Below, one piece after another: positions 1-11,171 of a stretch of DNA of 64,000 nt; positions within the stretch are counted from its first letter, which is position 1, and every line of letters begins with the position of its first letter. The translations under genes and the position numbers were made by a program. Source of the stretch: Mycolicibacterium malmesburyense. Lineage in GTDB: Bacteria; Actinomycetota; Actinomycetes; Mycobacteriales; Mycobacteriaceae. The stretch covers positions 33,842-97,841 of the forward strand of contig NZ_CVTB01000044.1 of the NCBI RefSeq assembly GCF_001050015.1, given 5' to 3'. The notes beneath the pieces are model-generated. The model saw only the letters and a list, made by a program, of their open reading frames with translations, was not told the DNA's origin and searched no databases.

Positions 1-2
1 CG

Positions 3-59
3 GAGATTCCGTCGCCTCCGCCGATCCCCTCACCGCCGCCGATTCCCGGCGTCGGATAG
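3..59 (+). CDS. Possible C-terminal end of an upstream gene, Pro-rich
   Basis: Frame 3 is open from the window edge and stops with TAG just before the ung stop codon. It reads as a proline/isoleucine repeat (PSPPPIPSPPPIPGVG), which would suit the tail of an exported mycobacterial protein. Only 18 codons are visible, so neither the gene nor its function can be named and the reading may be chance in GC-rich DNA. If real, it converges on ung with four bases between the stops. Confidence 0.25.
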   Translation, partial: EIPSPPPIPSPPPIPGVG

Positions 60-63
60 CCGC

Positions 64-747
64 CTACGGCAGCCGCCAGTCAATCGGCTCGGCACCCATC
101 TTCTCGAGCAGTTCGTTCGCGCGGCTGAACGGCCGCGACCCGAAGAAACCGCGCGACGCCGACAGCGGTGAGGGGTGCGGCGACTCGATCGCGACGCAGT
201 CCGCACCGTCCAGCATCGGCTTCAACGTCGAGGCGTCGCGGCCCCACAGCACCGCGACCAACGGCTGCCTGCGTGCGACCAGGGCGCGGATCGCGCACTC
301 GGTCACCGCTTCCCACCCCTTGCCCCGGTGTGACGCCGGATTGCCGGGGCGGACCGTGAGCACCCTGTTGAGCAACATCACCCCGCGCTCCGCCCACGGT
401 GTCAGGTCGCCGGTGGCCGGCGCGGGATAGCCGAGGTCACTGCCGTACTCCTTGAAGATGTTCTCCAGGCTGCGCGGCAGCGGCCGCACCTCGGGCGCGA
501 CGGAGAAACTGAGGCCGACGGCATGACCGGGTGTGGGATAGGGGTCCTGGCCGACGATCAGCACCCGCACCTGCTCCATCGGAAACGTGAACGCGCGCAA
601 CACATTCTGCCCCGCCGGCAGATAGCCGCTCCCGGCGGCCAGTTCGGCGCGCAGAAACTCGCCCATCTGCGCGACCTGACCCGCCACCGGTTCCAGGGCG
701 GTGGCCCAGCCCCGCTCGACCAGGTCATGCAACGGCCGCGCGGTCAC
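64..747 (-). CDS. ung: Uracil-DNA glycosylase
   Basis: Family 1 uracil-DNA glycosylase, 227 aa, the usual length. It excises uracil from DNA to start base-excision repair in the cytoplasm. The water-activating motif GQDPY is at residues 66-70 (catalytic Asp68), the LLNR segment with the uracil-contacting Asn lies near 127, and the minor-groove loop HPSPLS starts at His191. The GTG start overlaps the stop of the upstream DUF1330 gene (GTGA), so the two and thiL further upstream look like one operon. Order ung-thiL matches M. tuberculosis Rv2976c-Rv2977c. Confidence 0.97.
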   Translation of the reverse strand: MTARPLHDLVERGWATALEPVAGQVAQMGEFLRAELAAGSGYLPAGQNVLRAFTFPMEQVRVLIVGQDPYPTPGHAVGLSFSVAPEVRPLPRSLENIFKEYGSDLGYPAPATGDLTPWAERGVMLLNRVLTVRPGNPASHRGKGWEAVTECAIRALVARRQPLVAVLWGRDASTLKPMLDGADCVAIESPHPSPLSASRGFFGSRPFSRANELLEKMGAEPIDWRLP

Positions 748-1034
748 GCCAGGCCCTCGATCAGCATCACCACCGAATCCGCGCCGGCCCGGCGGTCCTT
801 CGAGATCTCCTGGTACTCGGGCGAATTCGCCCAGTCACGGAAAGACGGCTCATCGGGAAACGACATCAACACGACCTTCTCGCGATCCGACTCGCCCTCC
901 AGGATCCGCGGCGACTCGTCGGCCGCGAGCAGCGTTCCCGAATAGCGGGCGAAGACATTGAGGAATCGGGCTTGGTAGCGGTCATACGCCGCACGGTCCG
1001 TGAACCTCAACTGGGCGATGGCGTACACGGTCAC
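744..1034 (-). CDS. DUF1330-type small protein
   Basis: Small 96-aa protein with the alpha/beta dimeric-barrel look of DUF1330: an opening [12 protein letters not shown] strand, the central pattern [10 protein letters not shown], and the EYQEISKDR segment before the last strand. Members of this ferredoxin-like fold have no firmly established common function. The GTG start is preceded closely by thiL and its stop overlaps the ung start by four bases, so it is probably co-transcribed with both. No catalytic residue can be assigned from sequence; the operon context (thiamine kinase, repair glycosylase) does not point to a pathway. Confidence 0.85.
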   Translation of the reverse strand: MTVYAIAQLRFTDRAAYDRYQARFLNVFARYSGTLLAADESPRILEGESDREKVVLMSFPDEPSFRDWANSPEYQEISKDRRAGADSVVMLIEGLA

Positions 1035-1049
1035 GACTGGACACCCTAA

Positions 1050-2003
1050 CTAGTCGAACGACTGCCACCCGGTATTCCCCTGCCACACCGCGCCGTCGAC
1101 CGACACTCCCTCGGCGTCGTCGTGGGCCCGGCCGATCACCCGCCATCCGGGCGGCGGCCTGCCGGGGAAGGTCGCGACCAGCGCGTGGTCCTCCCCACCG
1201 CCGAGAATCCACGCCCAGGCATCGACTCCCACCGCCTCGGCGGCACCGGCGAGCGCGTCGCGATCGGCGGCCAGCGCGGTGGTGGACAGGTCGATGCCGA
1301 CACCGGACGCCTCGGCGATGTGGCCGAGGTCGGCCAGCAGCCCGTCGGACACGTCGGTCATCGCGGTGGCCCCGCTGTCGGCGGCGACGCGGCCCTGTCC
1401 GTAGGGCGGCCGCGGAGCGACGTGGCGCCCGCGCAGTTCGTCGAACCCGTCAATGTCGTTGCGCCACAACTCGTATCCGGCGGACGAACGCCCGATGTCA
1501 CCGGCCACGGCCACCACATCACCGGGGTTCGCTCCGCTGCGGCGCACCGGTTCGCGGCCGTCGAGGTCACCGAGCACGGTCACCGAGATCACCCATTGCG
1601 GGGCGCTGACGAGGTCGCCGCCGACGATGCCCGCGCCCATCGACCCGGCCTCCTGCCACATGCCGTCGGCCAGCTGCAGGACCTGCACGGCCGGGGTATC
1701 CGACGGCGCGCCGAACGCGACGACGAAGGCGGCCGGCCGCGCGCCCATCGCCTCGATGTCCGCGGCGTTCTGCGCGATCGACTTGCGCCCCACCTCGTTC
1801 GGCGTCGACCAGTCCAACCGGAAGTGGCGCCCGGCCACCAGCATGTCGGTGGACACGACCATCCTGCCGTCGGGGGCGAACAGGACCGCGGCGTCGTCAC
1901 CGGGGCCGACCGCGACGGCGTCGGGCTGGCGGCGGCCGGCCACCAGGCGCTCGATCACCGCGAACTCCCCCAGTTGCGCCAGGGTCTCGCCGTCGGACGC
2001 CAT
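1050..2003 (-). CDS. thiL: Thiamine-monophosphate kinase
   Basis: ATP-dependent kinase that converts thiamine monophosphate to the active cofactor thiamine diphosphate. The 317-aa length is typical. The Mg/phosphate-binding GPGDDAA motif is at residues 33-39 and STDMLVAGRHF follows around 51-61. The conserved VTVLGDLDGREPVRRSGANPGD and MTDVSDGLLADLGHIA segments, with the AIR-synthase-like fold they mark, lie in the second half. The ATG start has a good GGAGG-type ribosome site (AGGTG just upstream in the mRNA). It heads the thiL-DUF1330-ung run; the divergent neighbour at 2118 begins about 115 bases away. Confidence 0.97.
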   Translation of the reverse strand: MASDGETLAQLGEFAVIERLVAGRRQPDAVAVGPGDDAAVLFAPDGRMVVSTDMLVAGRHFRLDWSTPNEVGRKSIAQNAADIEAMGARPAAFVVAFGAPSDTPAVQVLQLADGMWQEAGSMGAGIVGGDLVSAPQWVISVTVLGDLDGREPVRRSGANPGDVVAVAGDIGRSSAGYELWRNDIDGFDELRGRHVAPRPPYGQGRVAADSGATAMTDVSDGLLADLGHIAEASGVGIDLSTTALAADRDALAGAAEAVGVDAWAWILGGGEDHALVATFPGRPPPGWRVIGRAHDDAEGVSVDGAVWQGNTGWQSFD

Positions 2004-2117
2004 GTCACCTCCCGTCGCGGCCTTGTCGGTCTCGTGCCGGCCTGAACGCAGGCCACACCTGCGGTACGTTAAGCGCCTGCGGCGTGGAGTCTATGCAGCG
2101 ATGTGGAGGAACAGCGG

Positions 2118-2360
2118 GTGGTCCAGGCTTTCATGCTGATTCAGACCGAGGTCGGCCGCGCCGAGGTCGTCGCCAAGCAACTCGCCGCGCTTCCCGGGGT
2201 GTTGTCCGCGGAGTATGTGACCGGACCGTACGACGTGGTCGTGCGGGTCGGCGCCGACACCATGGCCGATCTGAAGGCCACCGTCGTTCCCAATGTCCAA
2301 CAGGTCGCCGGTATCACCCGGACGCTGACCTGCCCGATCGCCGACGGGGCGCATCAATAA
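2118..2360 (+). CDS. Stand-alone Lrp/AsnC ligand-binding (RAM) domain protein
   Basis: About 80 aa consisting only of a RAM/AsnC C-terminal domain: the VQAFMLIQTEVGRA strand-helix opening, the PGVLSAEYVTGPYDVVV core and a final TRTLTCPIA strand. There is no helix-turn-helix, so it cannot bind DNA as classical Lrp proteins do; it may bind small effectors as an oligomer or pair with full-length Lrp proteins (inference). I chose GTG at 2118 because GAGGA lies seven bases upstream; an in-frame GTG at 2103 would add five residues. It is divergent from thiL and only nine bases upstream of the DUF3515 gene. Confidence 0.8.
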   Translation: MVQAFMLIQTEVGRAEVVAKQLAALPGVLSAEYVTGPYDVVVRVGADTMADLKATVVPNVQQVAGITRTLTCPIADGAHQ

Positions 2361-2369
2361 AGTTGGGGC

Positions 2370-2936
2370 GTGGCTTCGCAGACCGGTGACGGACCGCCCC
2401 GTGCGCTGCTGATCGCCGCTCTGGCGGTGGCGGTGGCGGGGATCGTGGCTGTCCTGGTGATCGCGGTGGCGCGCCAGAATTCGGCGCCTCGAGAGCCGGT
2501 GCCGGTCGCCGCGGTGCCCGCCCCACAGGCGACCAGTTCCGAATGCGCCGGCCTGGTCGCCGATCTGCCCGACGAACTCGGCGATCAGATCCGCGCCCCG
2601 CTGGTGGACCCCGCGCCGCCCGGAGCGGCCGCATGGCGGGCGGAGGGCGGCGGTGAACCCATCGTCCTGCGGTGCGGGGTCGATCGCCCAACCGAATTCG
2701 TCGTGGGCGCACCGGTTCAGGTGGTCGACGACGTGCAGTGGTTCCGGGTGAGCGAGGCCGGCGCCGACGCGGCGGACCCGGAACAGGCGCGCAGCACCTG
2801 GTACGCCGTCGACCGTGGCGTCTATATCGCGTTGACGTTGCCGCAGGGCTCCGGCCCGACGCCGATCCAACTGCTGTCCTCGGCGATCGCCAAGGCGCTG
2901 CCCGCCCGGCCCGTCACGCCGGCGCCGCCGCGTTGA
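2370..2936 (+). CDS. DUF3515 membrane-anchored protein
   Basis: Protein of 188 aa with a single hydrophobic segment at about residues 12-34 near the N-terminus and an outward-facing, Ala/Pro-rich domain. The conserved core has CAGLVADLPDEL, ..PPGAAAWR.., VLRCGVDRP and a closing WYAVDRGVYIALTLP stretch; the two Cys could form a disulfide outside the membrane. This is the pattern of DUF3515, a family found next to ddl in actinobacteria (Rv2980 in M. tuberculosis). Function is unknown; the position beside D-Ala-D-Ala ligase hints at the cell envelope. GTG start nine bases after the RAM-domain gene. Confidence 0.85.
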   Translation: MASQTGDGPPRALLIAALAVAVAGIVAVLVIAVARQNSAPREPVPVAAVPAPQATSSECAGLVADLPDELGDQIRAPLVDPAPPGAAAWRAEGGGEPIVLRCGVDRPTEFVVGAPVQVVDDVQWFRVSEAGADAADPEQARSTWYAVDRGVYIALTLPQGSGPTPIQLLSSAIAKALPARPVTPAPPR

Positions 2937-2992
2937 CTCTGCGCCCAGGGTGCCGATGACCCGCCGAAACGCGCCGTGACCGCAGACTCAAC
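2932..2992. terminator. Inverted repeat between convergent genes
   Basis: GTTGACTCTGCG at 2932-2943 is mirrored by CGCAGACTCAAC at 2981-2992 with one mismatch, enclosing the stop region of the DUF3515 gene and the end of ddl. A long GC-rich loop and no clear T-run make it a candidate bidirectional, non-canonical terminator; it is also one of several such junction hairpins in this window. Confidence 0.5.
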
Positions 2993-3006
2993 GAAGCGGC
3001 GTGGCC

Positions 3007-4131
3007 TCAGCGCAGGCCGGTGCCCCGTTCGACCGCGGTCTGCACCATCGTGGCCAGCAGGGTCGGATAGTCGACGCCGCTGGCGGCCCACATCAGAGGG
3101 AACATCGAGATCGTGGTGAACCCCGGCATGGTGTTGAGTTCGTTGATGACGGGGCCGTCGTCGGTGAGGAAGAAGTCGACGCGGGCCAGACCCTGACAGT
3201 CGATCGCATTGAACGCCTGGATCGAGAGCCGGCGCACCGCATCGGAGACCTCGTCGTCGACCTTGGCGGGCACGTCGAGTTCGGCGGCGTCTTCGAGGTA
3301 TTTCGTCGCGAAGTCGTAAAAGCCGTCCTCGCGACCGCGCACCCCCGCGACACGGATCTCGCCGACCACGCTGGCCTCGACCCGGCCGTCGGGGAATTCG
3401 AGCACGCCGCATTCCAGTTCGCGGCCCGGGACCGCGGCCTCGACGATCACCTTCGGATCGTGCCGGCGCGCGAGTTCGATCGCCTGCGGCAACTGATCCC
3501 AGGCCGTCACCCGGCTGACACCGATCGACGACCCTCCGCGCGCGGGCTTGACGAACACCGGAAGGCCGAGCCGCTCGCGGGCCTGCAGGCTCAGGGTCTC
3601 CTGGCGGGGCCGCAGCACCTCGTGATCACCGATCGGCAATCCAGCGGCGCCCAGCAGCTTCTTGGTGAACTCCTTGTCCATTCCCACCGCGCTGGCCAGC
3701 ACACCCGCGCCGACGAAGGGCACCCCCGCCAGTTCGAGCAGTCCCTGGATCGTGCCGTCTTCGCCGTACGGGCCGTGCAGGACCGGAAAGACGACGTCGA
3801 CCGCCGCCAGCAACTCCCCCGCTCCCTGACCCAGCGACAGCAGCTGCCCGCGGCGGCCCGGATCGGCGGCCAGGGCCAGCTCCGTACCCGACGCGGCGGT
3901 CACCTCCGGCAGCCGGCCGTCGGTGATCGCGAGGGTGTCCGGACGCGCGTCGGTCAACATCCACGCCCCCTCAGCGGTGATGCCGATCGCGACCACTTCG
4001 AAGCGCTGCGGATCGAGATTGCGCAGGATGCTGCCTGCGGAGACGCAGGAGATGGCGTGCTCGGAGCTGCGTCCGCCATAGACGACGGCAACCCGGATGC
4101 GTCCAGTGCCGGGGTCTTGGCGGGCAGTCAC
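3007..4131 (-). CDS. ddl: D-alanine--D-alanine ligase
   Basis: ATP-grasp ligase that joins two D-alanines for peptidoglycan precursor synthesis in the cytoplasm; it is the target of D-cycloserine. At 374 aa it has the actinobacterial length. The N-terminal VYGGRSSEH (residues 17-25), the [19 protein letters not shown] segment, the ATP-clamping [15 protein letters not shown] and the metal-binding [10 protein letters not shown] motif (Glu, Asn) are all present. GTG start is the first plausible one upstream of [12 protein letters not shown]. Neighbours DUF3515 and gpsA give the same order as Rv2980-ddlA-gpsA. Confidence 0.97.
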   Translation of the reverse strand: MTARQDPGTGRIRVAVVYGGRSSEHAISCVSAGSILRNLDPQRFEVVAIGITAEGAWMLTDARPDTLAITDGRLPEVTAASGTELALAADPGRRGQLLSLGQGAGELLAAVDVVFPVLHGPYGEDGTIQGLLELAGVPFVGAGVLASAVGMDKEFTKKLLGAAGLPIGDHEVLRPRQETLSLQARERLGLPVFVKPARGGSSIGVSRVTAWDQLPQAIELARRHDPKVIVEAAVPGRELECGVLEFPDGRVEASVVGEIRVAGVRGREDGFYDFATKYLEDAAELDVPAKVDDEVSDAVRRLSIQAFNAIDCQGLARVDFFLTDDGPVINELNTMPGFTTISMFPLMWAASGVDYPTLLATMVQTAVERGTGLR

Positions 4132-4192
4132 AACCTAGAGAGGGTACCGCCCGGTCCGTGGGCCGGCCGTCCGGCGATGCGCATCGGCGGTA

Positions 4193-5296
4193 TCAGCCCA
4201 GCGCCTGCTCGATATCGGCGACCAGGTCGTCGGTGTCCTCGATGCCGAGCGAGATGCGCGCGAACCCGTCGCTGACGTTGTCACCCCAGCGGGCGCGCCG
4301 GTCCACCGACGTGTGGATTCCTCCGAAGCTCGTCGAGGCGATCAGCAGCGCGCTGCGCTCGATAAGGGCGTGCACCGCGGCGGCGTCGGCCAACTCGACG
4401 GCGATCAGCCCGCCGAACCGTTTCATCTGCGCGCACGCGATCCGGTGCGACGGATCGTCGGGCAGTCCGGGGTAGCGCACCGCCCGCACGGCCGGGCGGG
4501 CGCGCAACGCCACGGCGAGCGCCGCCGCGTTGTGGCACTGCCGTTCGAACCGCAGCCCGGCGGTGCCCAGGCTGCGCAACAGCAGCCACGCCTCGAACGC
4601 ACCGAGGACGGCACCCGAGCGCGACCGTTCGCGCGCGATCGCGTCCAACAGTTCGGGATGTGCGGTCGCGACATACCCGGCGAGCAGGTCGCTGTGGCCG
4701 GACAGCGCCTTGGTCGCACTGGCCACGACCACGTCGGCGCCCAGCGAAAGCGGTTGCTGGCCGAAGGGTGTCGCGGTGGTGTTGTCGACGACGAGTCTCG
4801 CGCCTCGACCACGGCATTGCATCGCGAGCCGATGCAGGTCAACCACGTCCAGGCCGGGGTTCGCCGGGCTCTCGGCGAGCACGACGTCCGCGTCGGTCGA
4901 CGCCGCACACATCTCGTCAGTGGTTGCGGTTACAACCGTAACACCCTGCGCGGCAAGGTATTCCGAGGCATACTCGCGGACCTGATAGTAGCCGTCCGCG
5001 GGTACGACGAGCTTGCCGCCGGGCCTGGCCAGCACGCGCAGGACGGAGGTGATCGCGGCCATTCCGGACCCGAAGCCGAGCGCGGCCGGCGCACCCTCGA
5101 GTTGGGCGAGCGCCGACTCCAGTTGGCGCCACGTCGGATTCGAGCTCCGTCCGTAGGTGTCGGGCGAATCCGACTCGTCCGACGACAGGTGGAAGGTGCT
5201 CGCCGGAACGGGTGACGGCGCCACGGCTTGTCCCGGAACGGGTTCCGAAGCAACCGATTTCACGCTCCGGGTGGAATCGCCGTATTCACCGTCCAC
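4193..5296 (-). CDS. Cys/Met-metabolism PLP enzyme, cystathionine gamma-lyase type
   Basis: Fold-type I PLP enzyme of 367 aa. The Schiff-base Lys is at about position 196 in VVASATKALSGHSD, the PLP-binding Asp at 171 in VVDNTTATP, and the stacking Tyr in the GYYQVRE segment near 103. The SSNPTWRQLE motif near 51-60 is typical of the family. Such enzymes cleave cystathionine or related sulfur amino acids; lyase and synthase cannot be separated by sequence here. It starts three bases after gpsA on the same strand (GTG with GGAG upstream), so the two are likely co-transcribed. A gene is inserted here relative to M. tuberculosis, where ddlA and gpsA adjoin. Confidence 0.88.
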   Translation of the reverse strand: MDGEYGDSTRSVKSVASEPVPGQAVAPSPVPASTFHLSSDESDSPDTYGRSSNPTWRQLESALAQLEGAPAALGFGSGMAAITSVLRVLARPGGKLVVPADGYYQVREYASEYLAAQGVTVVTATTDEMCAASTDADVVLAESPANPGLDVVDLHRLAMQCRGRGARLVVDNTTATPFGQQPLSLGADVVVASATKALSGHSDLLAGYVATAHPELLDAIARERSRSGAVLGAFEAWLLLRSLGTAGLRFERQCHNAAALAVALRARPAVRAVRYPGLPDDPSHRIACAQMKRFGGLIAVELADAAAVHALIERSALLIASTSFGGIHTSVDRRARWGDNVSDGFARISLGIEDTDDLVADIEQALG

Positions 5297-5299
5297 CGG

Positions 5300-6987
<1,688 letters not shown>

Positions 6988-7040
6988 ACAGTTCGACGCT
7001 CGCTGGCACGAAGCGCGTTGGATGGGGGATCATCTGAGGC

Positions 7041-9230
7041 ATGACCAAAGCCGGGATCGGAGTTCGCGACAACGACAGCGAACCGACCGCCACGAGCATC
7101 CGACCGATGCCGTCGGACTCGGGCGACTCGGCGCCGGGGGCGCCGCCCGCGGCCACGGCGCCTGCGGTCGACAACGCGCTGCCCGAAGATCGCTATCTGA
7201 ACCGTGAGCTGAGTTGGCTGGACTTCAACGCCCGCGTGCTGGCATTGGCGGCCGACCCCTCGTTGCCGCTGCTGGAACGCGCGAAGTTCCTCGCGATATT
7301 CGCGTCGAACCTCGACGAGTTCTACATGGTGCGCGTTGCGGGGCTCAAGCGCCGCGACGAGATGGGGCTCTCGGTGCGGTCCGCCGACAACCTCTCACCG
7401 CGCGAACAGCTGCGTCGCATCAACGAGCGGACACAACACCTCGCGAACCGGCACGCGCACGTGTTCCTCGACGCCGTGCGGCCCGCGCTGGCCGACGAGG
7501 GCATCGTGATCGTCACTTGGGCCGAGCTCGACGAGGCCGAACGTGCCCGGCTTTCCACCTATTTCCACGAACAGGTGTTCCCGGTGCTGACGCCGCTGGC
7601 GGTCGATCCGGCCCACCCGTTCCCGTTCGTGAGTGGGCTGAGCCTGAATTTGGCGATCACCGTCAAACATCCCGACGACGGCGGACAGCACTTCGCCCGG
7701 GTCAAGGTGCCCGACAACGTGGAGCGCTTCGTCGAACTGGCCGTACGCGAAGGCGATGCGAAGGTCGTGCGCTTCCTGCCGATGGAGGAACTGATCGCGG
7801 CGTTCCTGCACGTGTTGTTCCCGGGGCTGGAGATCGTCGAGCATCATGCGTTCCGCATCACGCGCAACGCCGATTTCGAGGTCGAAGAGGACCGCGACGA
7901 AGACCTGCTGCAGGCGCTCGAACGCGAACTGGCACGCCGCCGGTTCGGTTCTCCGGTCCGATTGGAAGTCTCCGATGACATGACCGAGGGCATGCTCGAG
8001 TTGCTGTTGCGCGAACTCGACGTCGCGCCGGGCGATGTCATCGAAGTGCCCGGCCTGCTCGACCTGTCCTCGCTATGGCAGATCTACGGTCTCGACCGCC
8101 CGGACCTCAAGGACCGGCCGTTCGTGCCCGCGACCCCGCCGGCGTTCGGGGAACGCGAGACCCCCAAGAGCATCTTCTCGACGCTGCGCGACGGCGACGT
8201 ACTGGTGCACCACCCGTACGACTCCTTCTCCACCACCGTGCAACGGTTCATCGAACAGGCCGCGGCCGACCCGAACGTGCTGGCGATCAAGCAGACGCTG
8301 TACCGCACCTCGGGTGACTCCCCAATCGTCAACGCGCTCATCGACGCTGCCGCCGCGGGCAAGCAGGTCGTCGCGCTGGTCGAGATCAAGGCCCGGTTCG
8401 ACGAACAGGCCAACATCCAATGGGCCCGCGCACTCGAGCGTGCTGGTGTGCACGTGGTGTACGGGCTCATCGGGCTCAAGACCCACTGCAAGACGTGTCT
8501 GGTGGTGCGCCGCGAAGGTTCACTGATCCGGCGTTACTGCCATATCGGCACCGGCAATTACAATCCGAAAACCGCGCGGTTGTACGAAGACATCGGGCTG
8601 TTGACCGCCGCGCCCGACATCGGCGCCGACCTCACCGACCTGTTCAACTCGCTGACGGGATACTCGCGCAAGGACTCTTACCGCAACCTGTTGGTCGCGC
8701 CGCAGGGAGTCCGCAGGGGCATCATCGAGCGCATCGAACGCGAGATCGTCGCCACCCGCGACGGCGCCGAGGGCCAGATCAGGCTGAAAGCCAACGCGTT
8801 GGTCGACGAGCAGGTCATCGACGCGCTCTATCGCGGGTCGCAGGCCGGCGTGCGAGTGGAGGTGGTGGTTCGGGGCATCTGCGCGCTACGCCCTCAAGCG
8901 CCCGGGTATTCGGACAACATCGTCGTCCGTTCCATCCTCGGCCGGTTCCTCGAACATTCGCGGATCATCCACTTCGGCGGTATCGACGAATACTGGATCG
9001 GCAGCGCCGACATGATGCACCGCAATCTCGACCGGCGCGTCGAAGTGATGGCCGAAGTCAAGGATCCACGGCTGAAGGCGCAGTTGCACGACGTCTTCGA
9101 GTCGGCGATGGATCCGGCGACCCGGTGTTGGGAGTTGGGCATCGACGGTAAGTGGACGGCCTCACCGAAGGAGGGTGAGACGGTTCGCGACCATCAGGTC
9201 TCGTTGATGGAGCGCCACCGGCAGCCATGA
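7041..9230 (+). CDS. ppk1: Polyphosphate kinase 1
   Basis: Polyphosphate kinase, 729 aa, which polymerises the gamma-phosphate of ATP into inorganic polyphosphate and works in reverse in some conditions. The N-terminal domain has the characteristic [13 protein letters not shown]. The autophosphorylated His is His482 in [11 protein letters not shown] and the second conserved His is 501 in [12 protein letters not shown], spaced 19 residues apart as in other PPK1 proteins. The N-terminal 45 residues are Pro/Ala-rich and not conserved in character. fbiD ends 53 bases upstream and mutT1 follows 78 bases downstream. Confidence 0.97.
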   Translation: MTKAGIGVRDNDSEPTATSIRPMPSDSGDSAPGAPPAATAPAVDNALPEDRYLNRELSWLDFNARVLALAADPSLPLLERAKFLAIFASNLDEFYMVRVAGLKRRDEMGLSVRSADNLSPREQLRRINERTQHLANRHAHVFLDAVRPALADEGIVIVTWAELDEAERARLSTYFHEQVFPVLTPLAVDPAHPFPFVSGLSLNLAITVKHPDDGGQHFARVKVPDNVERFVELAVREGDAKVVRFLPMEELIAAFLHVLFPGLEIVEHHAFRITRNADFEVEEDRDEDLLQALERELARRRFGSPVRLEVSDDMTEGMLELLLRELDVAPGDVIEVPGLLDLSSLWQIYGLDRPDLKDRPFVPATPPAFGERETPKSIFSTLRDGDVLVHHPYDSFSTTVQRFIEQAAADPNVLAIKQTLYRTSGDSPIVNALIDAAAAGKQVVALVEIKARFDEQANIQWARALERAGVHVVYGLIGLKTHCKTCLVVRREGSLIRRYCHIGTGNYNPKTARLYEDIGLLTAAPDIGADLTDLFNSLTGYSRKDSYRNLLVAPQGVRRGIIERIEREIVATRDGAEGQIRLKANALVDEQVIDALYRGSQAGVRVEVVVRGICALRPQAPGYSDNIVVRSILGRFLEHSRIIHFGGIDEYWIGSADMMHRNLDRRVEVMAEVKDPRLKAQLHDVFESAMDPATRCWELGIDGKWTASPKEGETVRDHQVSLMERHRQP

Positions 9231-9308
9231 CGGACCTTCTCATCGTCGCAGACAGTACGAATCGTCGTCGTGGCCCGGGCGTGGCCGGAATGATCTGCAG
9301 GAGTTGAG

Positions 9309-10232
9309 GTGCCGAAGCGGACATCCGAGACCGACCCCGAGACGAAGACGATCCTCGCCGCAGGCGCGGTGTTGTGGCGGCCGAACGGTCACCCCGACGC
9401 GCCGGAGGTCGCGCTGATCCACCGCCCCCGTTACGACGACTGGTCGCTGCCGAAGGGGAAGGTCGACCCCGGCGAGACCGAGCCCGTCACCGCGGTGCGC
9501 GAGACATGCGAAGAGACCGGGTACACCGCGCATCTCGGTCGGCGGCTGGCGTCGGTGAGCTATCCCGTCGAGGAGGGTGAGAAGAAGGTGCGCTACTGGG
9601 CTGCGCGCCAGATCCGCGGCGAGTTCCACCCCAACGACGAGGTCGACGAGCTCAAGTGGTTACCCCTCCCGGCGGCGATCAAACAGGTGGATTATCCGCA
9701 GGATCGAAAGGTACTGCGCCGCTTCGCGAAGTATCCGGCCGACACCAAGACCGTGTTGATCGTGCGCCACGGCACCGCCGGCAGCAAGTCACGGTTCAAG
9801 GGCGACGACCGCGAACGACCGTTGGACAAGAACGGCCGTGCACAGGCGGAGTCTTTGGTCGGCGTGTTGCTCGCGTTCGGCGCCGACCGTCTGTTCGCCG
9901 CCGACCGGGTGCGTTGCGTCTCGACGTTGGAACCGTTGGCCGAAGAGCTCGGGACGACGATCCTGCGGGACGAACTGTTGACCGAAGAGGCCTACGCCGA
10001 GGATCGCAAGGCGGCGCGGCATCGCTTCCTCGAGATCGCCGACACGCCAGGCACGCCCGTGATCTGTACCCAGGGGAAGGTGATCCCCGGCCTGATCGAA
10101 TGGTGGTGCGAGCGCGACGGCGTACGTCCCGACAAGTCGCGCAATCGCAAGGGAAGCACCTGGGTGCTGTCGCTTCACAACGGCCGGCTGATCGCGGCGG
10201 ACCATATGGGCAGCCCGCTCGCGGTCAAATGA
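9309..10232 (+). CDS. mutT1: Nudix hydrolase fused to a histidine-phosphatase domain (MutT1)
   Basis: 307-aa two-domain protein. Residues 50-72 form a complete Nudix box (GKVDPGE..., REtcEEtGY), and a phosphoglycerate-mutase-type domain follows with the RHG motif at 153-155. This fusion is the mycobacterial MutT1 (Rv2985), which degrades 8-oxo-(d)GTP and diadenosine polyphosphates and so sanitises the nucleotide pool. The second RHG-domain His and CTQGKVIP segment near the C-terminus are present. GTG start with GAGG immediately upstream. It is co-directional with ppk1 but separated by 78 bases. Confidence 0.95.
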   Translation: MPKRTSETDPETKTILAAGAVLWRPNGHPDAPEVALIHRPRYDDWSLPKGKVDPGETEPVTAVRETCEETGYTAHLGRRLASVSYPVEEGEKKVRYWAARQIRGEFHPNDEVDELKWLPLPAAIKQVDYPQDRKVLRRFAKYPADTKTVLIVRHGTAGSKSRFKGDDRERPLDKNGRAQAESLVGVLLAFGADRLFAADRVRCVSTLEPLAEELGTTILRDELLTEEAYAEDRKAARHRFLEIADTPGTPVICTQGKVIPGLIEWWCERDGVRPDKSRNRKGSTWVLSLHNGRLIAADHMGSPLAVK

Positions 10233-10316
10233 CGCCCGCGGGTTGAATACAAAATTCGGACCGGCTCACGCCCGGAAAGATTGAGCCCTAGATGTTTTGG
10301 GTGGCCCCAAACACGA

Positions 10317-10349
10317 ACACGCCGTGGGTCACGGAGACCCACGGCGTGT
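10317..10349 (-). terminator. Strong hairpin downstream of hupB
   Basis: A perfect 14-bp stem, ACACGCCGTGGGTC at 10317-10330 and its complement at 10336-10349, with a five-base loop, begins 11 bases past the hupB stop. The hupB-strand continuation (TTCGTGTTT) is only weakly T-rich. It sits between the convergent mutT1 and hupB and could serve both strands. Between it and mutT1 lies a second, weaker imperfect hairpin (about 10294-10312). Confidence 0.75.
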
Positions 10350-10359
10350 CCGGTTGAAA

Positions 10360-10980
10360 CTACTTGCGGCCGCGCTTGGCCGGCGCCTTGCGGGCCGGAG
10401 CCTTCTTCGCGGTCTTCTTGGCCGCCGTCCGCTTGGTCGCGGCCTTCTTGGCCGGGGCCTTCTTGGCGGCCGACTTCTTGGCCGGAGCCTTCTTCGCGGT
10501 CTTCTTGGCCGCCGTCCGCTTGGTCGCGGCCTTCTTGGCCGGGGCCTTCTTCGCGGCCGTCTTCTTGGCTGCCGTCCGCTTGGTCGCGGCCTTCTTGGCC
10601 GGGGCCTTCTTCGCGGCCTTCTTCGCGGTCTTCTTGGCCGCCTTGCGGGCACCTCCCGCCGTTGCGCCTCTCTTCACTGCTGGTCCTTCCGCCGGGAGGC
10701 GCTGTGCGCCAGAGACAACCGCTTTGAACTGAGCGCCGGGCCGGAAGGCCGGCACGGACGTGGGCTTGACTTTCACGGTCTCGCCGGTGCGCGGGTTACG
10801 CGCGACGCGGGCGGCGCGGCGGCGCTGTTCGAAAACGCCGAAGCCGGTAATGGTGACGCTGTCACCCTTGTGAACCGCACGCACGATGGTGTCAACGACG
10901 TTCTCCACCGCGTCGGTCGCCGTCCGGCGATCGGTATTGAGCTTCGTCGTAAGTACGTCGATGAGCTCTGCTTTGTTCAT
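10360..10980 (-). CDS. hupB: Histone-like DNA-binding protein HU with basic tail
   Basis: Actinobacterial long HU of 206 aa. Residues 1-90 are a normal HU domain ([32 protein letters not shown], with the DNA-bending arm [22 protein letters not shown]). Residues from about 100 to 206 are a Lys/Ala/Pro/Thr tail of [14 protein letters not shown] units like a eukaryotic H1 tail. It compacts the nucleoid and in mycobacteria also binds RNA and affects the cell surface. ATG start with GGAGG six bases upstream. The 190-base region between hupB and leuD presumably holds the promoter; I see no clear -10/-35 pair in it. Confidence 0.97.
   Translation of the reverse strand: MNKAELIDVLTTKLNTDRRTATDAVENVVDTIVRAVHKGDSVTITGFGVFEQRRRAARVARNPRTGETVKVKPTSVPAFRPGAQFKAVVSGAQRLPAEGPAVKRGATAGGARKAAKKTAKKAAKKAPAKKAATKRTAAKKTAAKKAPAKKAATKRTAAKKTAKKAPAKKSAAKKAPAKKAATKRTAAKKTAKKAPARKAPAKRGRK
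10393..10620 (-). repeat. Nested tandem DNA repeats in the hupB tail
   Basis: Two kinds of direct repeat encode the basic tail. Bases 10393-10464 recur exactly at 10480-10551 (period 87 bp, 29 codons). The 60-base unit at 10501-10560 recurs at 10561-10620 with two substitutions (period 20 codons). Such units can expand or contract by slippage, giving strain-specific tail lengths. Confidence 0.9.
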
Positions 10981-11171
10981 GCATAACCTCCGAGAAACCA
11001 GTGGCCCTCTTTGGACCGACTAGAGGACACGGTAAACCCAATCCCCATTGGTTTCCAAGAGCCACGCGCAGTTTCAGGCGAAGCCAGCGAACTTTCTTGC
11101 CCCCCTTGACCTCCAGAGGGGGCCCCGAAGAACGGGGTTCAGAGGCGGTGATTTCGGCTCACCGGAGGCCT

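Noticed and set aside
10400..10640. CRISPR-like array
   Set aside because: Regular repeats here code in frame for the HU tail, there are no unique spacers, and no cas genes occur in the window.
10281..10727. Ser/Trp/Pro repeat ORF antisense to hupB
   Set aside because: Its periodicity only reflects the repetitive hupB tail on the other strand.
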